Position numbers and translations under genes: made by a program. DNA of 5,229 nucleotides, taken from the NCBI GenBank assembly GCA_023430725.1, contig JAEYZD010000072.1:1-5229 (forward strand), given 5' to 3'. This document shows, piece after piece, positions 1 through 5,229 of this stretch; position 1 is the first letter of the stretch, and each line of letters starts with the position of its first letter. Source of the stretch: Bacteroidota bacterium. GTDB lineage: Bacteria > Bacteroidota > Bacteroidia > Bacteroidales > VadinHA17. Below the pieces are notes generated by a model. That model ran no database searches, was not told the origin of the DNA, and saw only the letters and a program-made list of their open reading frames with translations.

Positions 1-890
1 GAGACACCCTGACGAGGCCGGACACCCTCAGGAAAACCACCAATTCACTGGTTCTGACCGGAAAAGTTTTCAACAATATCGGAAGCAAATTCGGGTGGAG
101 CGCATCGGGGGACCTTTGGTTCCAGGGATACAGGGCAGGCGACTTTATTGTTAACGGACGCATCTACAAGGAGTTTGATACAGGCCGCACGGGAATGATC
201 ACATGGGATGCAACCGGTACAATAGCCAGCTTTACCCCATCTTTCTGGTACGGCACATGGGGCTCAAACAATTTCAGCTGGCAACTTGACCTCAAACGGG
301 AGTTCAGGCTCATGGCAGGCTCCTCATTGCTGTGGCCCGATCTAAAAATGAGTCTGAAATTCAACTATGCAATTGTTGATAACTTTGCCTATTTCGGGAC
401 AGGTGCAATGCCCTCACGGCATGAAGGTGGCCTCTCAGTCATTGCCCTGACTGCAAAGAAAGAGTTTGTGGTGTGGAAACTGCACCTTGACAACACTGTT
501 CTGATTCAGCAGAGCACTAACACTGATGTGCTTGATCTTCCATTGGTTACAGCCAGGAGCGCATTCTTTTTTGACCATCTTTTCAAGTTCAATGCAACGG
601 CCGGAGAGCTCTATTTTCAGCTCGGTGCAGAGGCGATGCTGCACACCCCTTACAATGCCATGAGTTACATGCCAGCGACCGGCAGATACTATAATCAGAC
701 CGGATCAGAAATTGGTAACTATCCGTTTATCAATGCTTTCCTCAATCTAAAAGTTAAACGTACCCGCTTCTTTATTATGGCTGACCATGTTAACTCGGGC
801 CTAACGGGTTACGGATACTTCCTTGTTCCAGGTTATCCGCTGAATATCAGGATGATAAAGTACGGGTTGGCCTGGACTTTCTACGATTAA
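1..890 (+). CDS. Putative outer-membrane porin (Porin_10-like), 3' part only
   Basis: The reading frame is open from the left edge (first full codon at base 3) to the TAA at 888-890. This gives 295 residues of the C-terminal part; the start codon lies outside the window, so an internal ATG such as 195 should not be taken as the start. The protein alternates short polar and aromatic stretches, as expected of amphipathic beta-strands. It ends with an aromatic Phe-Tyr-Asp terminus, compatible with an outer-membrane barrel signal. Several segments match my memory of the Bacteroidota 'putative porin' family (Porin_10): a LPLVTAR segment near 538-561, IGNYPFINAF at 711-740, RTRFFIMADHVN at about 762-797, and PGYPLNIR at 828-851 just before the last strand. 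The expected role is a passive outer-membrane channel; the substrate is unknown. No terminator follows the stop, so transcription may continue into mltF. The family call is from recalled motifs, not a profile search. Confidence 0.82.
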   Translation, partial: DTLTRPDTLRKTTNSLVLTGKVFNNIGSKFGWSASGDLWFQGYRAGDFIVNGRIYKEFDTGRTGMITWDATGTIASFTPSFWYGTWGSNNFSWQLDLKREFRLMAGSSLLWPDLKMSLKFNYAIVDNFAYFGTGAMPSRHEGGLSVIALTAKKEFVVWKLHLDNTVLIQQSTNTDVLDLPLVTARSAFFFDHLFKFNATAGELYFQLGAEAMLHTPYNAMSYMPATGRYYNQTGSEIGNYPFINAFLNLKVKRTRFFIMADHVNSGLTGYGYFLVPGYPLNIRMIKYGLAWTFYD

Positions 891-909
891 AAAAATAGTT
901 GTATCTTTG
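878..909 (+). promoter_or_regulatory. Bacteroidota-type promoter upstream of mltF
   Basis: TATCTTTG at 902-909 fits the Bacteroidota -7 consensus TAnnTTTG exactly. The -33 element is weak: only TTT at 878-880, 21 bases upstream, overlapping the end of the porin gene. The expected transcription start is about 5-7 bases after the box, near 914-916. That would leave a leader of about 50 bases before the TTG start of mltF. The same octamer occurs before the DUF5916 gene, which supports both calls. Confidence 0.6.
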
Positions 910-913
910 CGGC

Positions 914-961
914 ATGAACAATACCGGTAGAGGGTTGTTAAATTGTCGGACTAATTGTTAA
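914..961 (+). other. Possible 15-codon leader ORF in frame with mltF
   Basis: An ATG at 914 opens 15 sense codons (MNNTGRGLLNCRTNC) and stops at TAA 959-961. It is in the same frame as mltF and is separated from the TTG start at 965 by a single GTA codon. The ATG lies almost exactly where transcription from the 902-909 promoter box should begin, so it would be leaderless or nearly so. It could be a chance ORF, a short leader that feeds ribosomes to the downstream TTG, or the remnant of an earlier start. Nothing in the peptide is recognisable. Confidence 0.2.
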
Positions 962-964
962 GTA

Positions 965-2383
965 TTGAGGAAGTTTATTTCGTTCTTGTTTATTGTATTT
1001 CTGTCAGTTATCTCCTGCGAAACGGAGAACAGAATGGTTCAGACCCATTCAGTTCCCGCACGTGATCTGAACGCAATCCTCGCCGAAGGCAAGATCAGGG
1101 CGGTTACGAATGTGAACCAAACGAGCTACTTCATCTATAAGGGAGAGCCGATGGGCTTTCATTTTGAATTACTCAAAAAGTTTGCTGATCATCAGGATCT
1201 TGAACTTGAGATAATTACAAGCAATGATATAGATGAGGCACTGGAATATCTGCAGACGGGTGCTGCTGACCTGGTGGCCATAGGGCTGTCAGTGAGTGCA
1301 GACCGTAAGGAGATGATGCGTTTCACAGATCCCCTGATTCAGGCAACACAGGTGCTGGTACAGCGCAGACCTGCAGGATGGAACAGGATGACCACAGATG
1401 AAATCGCAGAGAAACTGGTCAGAAACCAGCTGGATCTCGCGGAAAAGACCGTCTACGTACAAAAAGGATCTTCATATGCTCAGCGCCTCTATAACCTGGA
1501 GCGTGAGTCAGGCATGGATATAGGAGTCATTGAGGTGCCCTATGATGCCGAGGAACTTGCCCGTCAGGTTGCGAGGGGAGAGATTGAATACACTGTATGT
1601 GATGACTATATGTCGAACATCATCTGTTCACTCTATCCCGAGCTTGACCTTTCAACGCCGGTAAGCTTCCCTCTCAACATTTCGTGGAGTGTGAGGAAGG
1701 ATGGCACTGACGGACTGGTCAATGAGCTCAATCGCTGGATTGCCGGATTCAAGACAACGAGGGAGTATGCCCGCCTGGAGAGAAAGTACTTCAGCGGTTC
1801 GCGTCCTGCTTCAATTGCCGGATCAGAATACTTCGCCACAAACGGGGGCGGAAAGGTTTCGCCTTTTGATGACATTATCAAGAAATGCAGTGAAAGCATT
1901 GGATGGGACTGGCGGCTTGTTGCGGCACTGATTTATCAGGAATCGAGGTTCAATCCGTCTGTCATCTCACCGCGGGGCGCATACGGTCTCATGCAGGTAA
2001 TGCCTGCTACCGGGGAGCATTTCGGCCTTGATGTCACTCATTCCGTTGAGAACAACATCCGTGCGGGGATCAGCTACATACGCATGCTGGATGACCTCTT
2101 TGCCAACTGGGTTTCTGATCCGGACGAGAGGGTGAAGTTTATCCTTGCATCATATAATGCCGGCCACGGACATGTTATTGACGCAATAAAGCTGGCTGAG
2201 AAGAACGGCCTGGATGCCGGCAAATGGGAAGATAATGTATCCCTGTTCCTTGAGCGCAAATCGGATCCTGTCTTCTATGATGACCCGGTTGTCAGGAACG
2301 GCAGGCTGAAGCAGGGTGTGCAGGTAAATGCATACGTGGCGGATATTCTCAAAAGGTACGAGCATTACAGGAATATAAAGTAA
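965..2383 (+). CDS. mltF: MltF-type membrane-bound lytic murein transglycosylase (lipoprotein)
   Basis: This 472-residue protein should cleave the MurNAc-GlcNAc bond of peptidoglycan non-hydrolytically, leaving 1,6-anhydro-MurNAc ends, while anchored as a lipoprotein. Residues 1-18 form a lipoprotein signal peptide (Arg-Lys, hydrophobic core, lipobox VISC, lipidated Cys18). Residues about 36-275 resemble a family-3 solute-binding protein (MGFHFELLK, DLVAIGLSVSADRKE, MRFTDPLI). Residues about 300-430 form an SLT domain with catalytic Glu326 in IYQESRF, GLMQVMPAT at 341-349 and ASYNAG at 395-400. Order and length fit MltF (about 500 residues in enterobacteria). In Pseudomonas MltF the binding-protein module allosterically controls the catalytic domain; the same here is inference. 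The start is TTG at 965: an in-frame TAA at 959-961 blocks any upstream start, and the next ATG (1034) would remove the lipobox. No clear Shine-Dalgarno is seen, as is usual in the phylum. Confidence 0.93.
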   Translation: MRKFISFLFIVFLSVISCETENRMVQTHSVPARDLNAILAEGKIRAVTNVNQTSYFIYKGEPMGFHFELLKKFADHQDLELEIITSNDIDEALEYLQTGAADLVAIGLSVSADRKEMMRFTDPLIQATQVLVQRRPAGWNRMTTDEIAEKLVRNQLDLAEKTVYVQKGSSYAQRLYNLERESGMDIGVIEVPYDAEELARQVARGEIEYTVCDDYMSNIICSLYPELDLSTPVSFPLNISWSVRKDGTDGLVNELNRWIAGFKTTREYARLERKYFSGSRPASIAGSEYFATNGGGKVSPFDDIIKKCSESIGWDWRLVAALIYQESRFNPSVISPRGAYGLMQVMPATGEHFGLDVTHSVENNIRAGISYIRMLDDLFANWVSDPDERVKFILASYNAGHGHVIDAIKLAEKNGLDAGKWEDNVSLFLERKSDPVFYDDPVVRNGRLKQGVQVNAYVADILKRYEHYRNIK

Positions 2384-2415
2384 TCCGGGCAGCAGTGTGC
2401 CTGGTTAAAGGAGAT

Positions 2416-2454
2416 GAGGGCCGTTTCACAATCGAGGTGACGGCCTTCTTTTTT
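2416..2454 (+). terminator. Rho-independent terminator after mltF
   Basis: GGCCGT at 2419-2424 pairs with ACGGCC at 2440-2445. After a two-base TT bulge (2425-2426), CAC at 2427-2429 pairs with GTG at 2437-2439 around a seven-base loop. Bases 2416-2418 can extend the stem with 2446-2448, one pair being G-U. The stem is followed directly by six T (2449-2454). It lies 33 bases after the mltF stop and separates mltF from the next gene. Confidence 0.85.
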
Positions 2455-2528
2455 CCCTCGAAGCAACAGATCTCCTTCCGGTTTCAGGGATGAAATATTA
2501 AAATTCCTTAATTATGTTTTACAAGAGG

Positions 2529-2557
2529 TTCGCCGTGCAACAGTGAAGATATCTTTG
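2529..2557 (+). promoter_or_regulatory. Bacteroidota-type promoter of the DUF5916 gene
   Basis: TATCTTTG at 2550-2557 matches the TAnnTTTG -7 consensus and is identical to the box before mltF. A near-match to the -33 TTTG element, TTCG at 2529-2532, lies 17 bases upstream. An AT-rich stretch at about 2494-2523 lies further upstream. Transcription should start near 2562-2564, giving a leader of about 20 bases to the ATG at 2583. That short leader supports the chosen start. No specific operator is visible. Confidence 0.68.
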
Positions 2558-2582
2558 TCACTTACCGATTCTTCGCACGCCG

Positions 2583-5066
2583 ATGACACTGACGCCTCTC
2601 AAGTATCTTGTTTTGTCACTTCTCTTTCTCCTCCCTCAGATGGTATTTGCCGGGCCCGGACAAAGAAGGATTTCGTATGTCTCCAGGTCATCCGGCATCA
2701 TACGTGTCGACGGGCGGGATGATGAGCCTGCATGGGCAACCTCTCCAGTTTATGAGGACTTTACTCAGTATGAGCCGGCAAACGGATTCCCTTCTGCCTT
2801 TGATACGAAAGTAAGAATGCTCTTTGACGATGAGGGCATCTATGTCTTTGCTGAGATGATTGACAACCGTCCTGACAGTATCTCGAAGGAGCTTGGGAGG
2901 AGAGACTCTGATAACCAGATAAATGCGGACTGGTTCAGTGTTGACCTGTGCCCGTTTGATGACGGGGTGAACGGCTTTTCCTTCAAGCTGACAGTTACCG
3001 GTGTCCAGACTGATATAAAGCGAGGCTCCGGCAGTGCTGGCCGCGAAGTCACCTGGGATGCAATATGGAATGCAGGAACAGTTATTACCGGAACCGGCTG
3101 GACGGCAGAGATATTTATCCCGTTCTCTTCAATCAGGTTTCCTGTTTCGGGAAGCGAATACTGGGGAATCAATTTCCACCGTTTTGTTGCCAGGCGAAAA
3201 GAGGTCTCTTCCTGGAACTTTACTGACAAAAAGAAGGGCAATACAATCAGTCAGACCGGGGCTGTCTCGGGCTTCGGTGGTATTGACCCCCCTGTCAGAC
3301 TCTCACTGATGCCATATTTCTCCTCCTATCTCGAGTACCAGCCAGCATCCGATGATAAACTGGCAACACGCCTCAATGGCGGAATGGACCTTAAATGGGG
3401 CATAAATGAGAGTTTTACAGTCGATGCAACCCTGGTACCTGACTTCAGCCAGACGCAGGCCGATGACAGGGTGCTTAACCTGACACCCTTTGAGATACAG
3501 TATGATGAACGTCGTCAGTTCTTCACTGAAGGTACTGAGCTCTTCAGCAAGGCAGATATATTTTATTCCAGGAGGATCGGGGCCCGGCCACGATTCTACT
3601 CTGATGCAGTAAATGAGGCTGAACAGGAAGGAATGATAGTGCTCTCCAACCCGGTTGAGACCAGCATGATTAACGCAACCAAAATCTCCGGCCGTACCGG
3701 GACAGGACTGGGAACAGGTTTCTTCAATGCAATGACCGGCCGGTCATCGGCACTGCTGGAGGACACCGTCACCGGTGAGCGCAGGAGGTATACGACGGAG
3801 CCATTCACAAACTATAACATGATAGTCATTGACCAGAGCCTCCCCAATGCCTCGTACATCAGCCTTGTAAACACCAATGTCCTCCGGAGCGCCCCTGCCA
3901 CCGGCCGCAACTATACAGCCAATGTCACCGCAACGGAGATGCAGTTTTATACCCCTGACAGGCTATACTCAGTACAGGCAACCGGTGCTGTCAGTCAGAA
4001 ATACTTCAATGACAGGAAGGCTGATACAGGCCATAGCCTGGCACTCTCAGCAGGCAAGACCGGGGGCATGTACACCGCAAGATATGATATCAGGTTAATC
4101 AGTGACGATTACGATCCGAATGACATGGGATACCTGAGGCGAAACAACCTCTTTTCCAATCTGCTGACATTCGGTTTTAACCAGTATGCCCCGGCGGGAC
4201 CCTTCTACAGCTCCAGAAGCAGTCTCTCGATCTCCTATGACAGGCTTTATTCTCCTTCAGCCTATAGCGACCTGAAGTTAATTCTGAAGTCGTCAGCAGT
4301 CTTCAGTAACTTCTGGACCCTGTCTTTATCCGGAACTCTTTCACCGGTGGGAAGTGATGACTATTTTGAGCCGAGGATGGCAGGCAGGATGTATCACCGC
4401 CGTCCTTCTGCCGTAATCGGGGCAGAGGCAGTCAGTGACCCGAGGAAAGCCATTATGATAAGCATGGAGGCAGGCTTCGGCAGTCACTATCAGGAGCCGG
4501 GGAGATACAGTGCCGGCATTGAGGTCAATCCTTCTGTGCGGTTCAGCAACAGGTTCAGCGCTGAGGCAGGCCTCAGCTGGGAACTGGACCGGAATGATGA
4601 GGGCTATGCGGGTATGACAGAGAGCTCAATTATATTCGGTCAGAGAGATAACCGTACCTTCTCCTTTGAGTTTGATCTTGCTTATCTGTTCTCCGCCCGG
4701 TCTTACCTCTCTTTTCGTCTCAGGGAATACTGGGCTACGGCAGTCTATTCAGGAAAATATTATTATCTGAATGTTGACGGTTCACTCTCCGGGGCTGAGG
4801 TAACCCGCAGTGACAACACCAGCTATAATGCCCTTAATGCCGATCTCAATTATACGTGGAGGTTTGCCCCGGGCAGTGAGCTGACCCTCGTACTGAAGAA
4901 TGCCCTCTATGACACGAGGAAAGAGATACCCTCTTCTCCGGCAGACAACCTGAGAGGGTTATTGGAACTTGACATGACAAGGAGTCTGTCATGCAAAGTC
5001 ATCTGGTACCTTGATTATCATACTATTTCGGTCAGGGGTTTATCCGGCCGACGGAGAGAGGGATGA
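2583..5066 (+). CDS. Secreted CBM9-like/DUF5916 outer-membrane protein
   Basis: The product has 827 residues. Residues 1-23 form a Sec signal peptide (Lys7, leucine-rich core, cleavage likely after VFA). Residues about 30-235 resemble a family-9 carbohydrate-binding domain: VDGRDDEPAW at 42-51, DFTQYEP at 59-65, then a beta-rich segment with many Asp and Trp. From about 239 to the end the protein fits DUF5916, with the diagnostic PDFSQTQADDRV (286-297), NLTPFEIQYDERRQFF (299-314) and TEG (315-317), then many amphipathic beta-strands. Family members are common in Bacteroidota and are predicted outer-membrane barrels; I know of no established biochemical function. Sugar binding is suggested only by the CBM9-like fold. 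It stands alone: terminator upstream, its own promoter, no same-strand gene after it. The C-terminus ends with a basic tail (VRGLSGRRREG) rather than at or near the aromatic strand I expect. The start fits both signal peptide and promoter. Confidence 0.88.
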   Translation: MTLTPLKYLVLSLLFLLPQMVFAGPGQRRISYVSRSSGIIRVDGRDDEPAWATSPVYEDFTQYEPANGFPSAFDTKVRMLFDDEGIYVFAEMIDNRPDSISKELGRRDSDNQINADWFSVDLCPFDDGVNGFSFKLTVTGVQTDIKRGSGSAGREVTWDAIWNAGTVITGTGWTAEIFIPFSSIRFPVSGSEYWGINFHRFVARRKEVSSWNFTDKKKGNTISQTGAVSGFGGIDPPVRLSLMPYFSSYLEYQPASDDKLATRLNGGMDLKWGINESFTVDATLVPDFSQTQADDRVLNLTPFEIQYDERRQFFTEGTELFSKADIFYSRRIGARPRFYSDAVNEAEQEGMIVLSNPVETSMINATKISGRTGTGLGTGFFNAMTGRSSALLEDTVTGERRRYTTEPFTNYNMIVIDQSLPNASYISLVNTNVLRSAPATGRNYTANVTATEMQFYTPDRLYSVQATGAVSQKYFNDRKADTGHSLALSAGKTGGMYTARYDIRLISDDYDPNDMGYLRRNNLFSNLLTFGFNQYAPAGPFYSSRSSLSISYDRLYSPSAYSDLKLILKSSAVFSNFWTLSLSGTLSPVGSDDYFEPRMAGRMYHRRPSAVIGAEAVSDPRKAIMISMEAGFGSHYQEPGRYSAGIEVNPSVRFSNRFSAEAGLSWELDRNDEGYAGMTESSIIFGQRDNRTFSFEFDLAYLFSARSYLSFRLREYWATAVYSGKYYYLNVDGSLSGAEVTRSDNTSYNALNADLNYTWRFAPGSELTLVLKNALYDTRKEIPSSPADNLRGLLELDMTRSLSCKVIWYLDYHTISVRGLSGRRREG

Positions 5067-5077
5067 CCCACAAAAAA

Positions 5078-5114
5078 GGAGGCTGCCTTCTACAATTCCT
5101 GGAGGTCTACCTTT
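5078..5114 (+). repeat. Two imperfect GGAGG...CCTT repeat units
   Basis: GGAGG-CTG-CCTT at about 5078-5089 is echoed by GGAGG-TCTA-CCTT at 5101-5113. Each unit can form at most a 3-4 pair hairpin. They follow the DUF5916 stop codon by 11 bases. There is no T run after them on the + strand, so they are not a convincing terminator; on the - strand the six A at 5072-5077 would read as a T run, but the stem is too short to trust. They may be chance similarity. Confidence 0.3.
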
Positions 5115-5145
5115 AGATTAGCATCCAGATTAATTCTTCTATTTT

Positions 5146-5224
5146 TATGAGAAAGAATGGGGTGAACTAGCAGGTCTACTAGGCCTTGAGTCCTATAGGT
5201 CGTATCAGACCCCATTCTTTCATA
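5146..5224. repeat. Large imperfect inverted repeat / 79-base hairpin
   Basis: GAAAGAATGGGGT at 5151-5163 is perfectly complementary to ACCCCATTCTTTC at 5209-5221 (13 pairs). In an alternative register, 5153-5163 pairs with 5209-5219, then TATGA (5146-5150) with TCATA (5220-5224), leaving a two-base GA bulge. The 45-base interior can form a second hairpin: 5173-5183 with 5192-5201, C5179 bulged, with an eight-base loop. No T run follows on the + strand, so this is not a standard intrinsic terminator. It could be a structured RNA element, an end of a mobile element that lies outside the window, or a palindromic intergenic repeat; the sequence does not decide. Confidence 0.7.
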
Positions 5225-5229
5225 GTTGC

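Noticed and set aside
2407..2440. AAAGGAG next to ATG at 2414, opening an eight-codon ORF
   Set aside because: There is no usable spacing between the purine-rich motif and the ATG, the ORF is tiny, and it overlaps the mltF terminator.
2482..2495. Small hairpin TTTCA-GGGA-TGAAA with a GNRA-type loop
   Set aside because: Five weak pairs with no T run after it and no conserved context; expected by chance in an AT-rich intergenic stretch.
2840..3241. 133-codon open frame on the - strand inside the DUF5916 gene
   Set aside because: It lies wholly antisense to a well-supported domain, shows no recognisable motif, and has no promoter or spacing of its own.
5140..5147. TATTTTTA as a possible third promoter -7 box
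   Set aside because: The final G of TAnnTTTG is missing and no -33 element is seen at suitable spacing.
5179..5223. Short - strand ORF (MKEWGLIRPIGLKA), open to the window edge
   Set aside because: It could be the last codons of a - strand gene entering from the right, but 16 codons cannot be distinguished from chance and it lies inside the inverted repeat.
5146..5229. tRNA or integron attC site
   Set aside because: There is no T-loop GGTTCRA motif or cloverleaf arms, and the attC core sites are absent.

Overview
The window looks like a chromosomal segment from a member of the Bacteroidota (Bacteroidetes), most likely an environmental Bacteroidales-type lineage. Three things point there. 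All three genes belong to cell-envelope families common in that phylum. Both readable promoters carry a TATCTTTG box, which fits the Bacteroidota -7 consensus TAnnTTTG. The genes lack clear Shine-Dalgarno sequences. The finer taxonomic placement is inference only.

All three protein genes lie on the + strand. Bases 1-890 are the 3' end of an outer-membrane beta-barrel gene (Bacteroidota 'putative porin', Porin_10 type) whose start lies outside the window. A 74-base gap with a promoter leads to 965-2383, a complete MltF-type lipoprotein lytic transglycosylase with a TTG start. It has a solute-binding-protein-like sensor module followed by a catalytic SLT domain. An intrinsic terminator at 2416-2454 closes this unit. 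A second promoter just before 2583 drives a complete 827-residue secreted protein with an N-terminal CBM9-like domain and a C-terminal DUF5916 beta-barrel. The last 163 bases (5067-5229) hold no recognisable gene. They are partly AT-rich and contain a large imperfect inverted repeat (5146-5224) plus smaller repeats.

The common theme is the envelope: an outer-membrane channel, a peptidoglycan-cleaving lipoprotein that probably senses a cell-wall-derived ligand, and an outer-membrane barrel with a surface- or periplasm-facing CBM9-like domain. The porin and mltF may be co-transcribed by read-through, but mltF also has its own promoter-like signal. The DUF5916 gene looks like a separate transcription unit.

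No defence system, CRISPR array, RNA gene or complete mobile element is visible, and the coding part is ordinary for the phylum. The least explained sequence is the structured, non-coding right end. Next come the short in-frame leader ORF directly before the TTG start of mltF, and the unusual basic tail of the DUF5916 protein.
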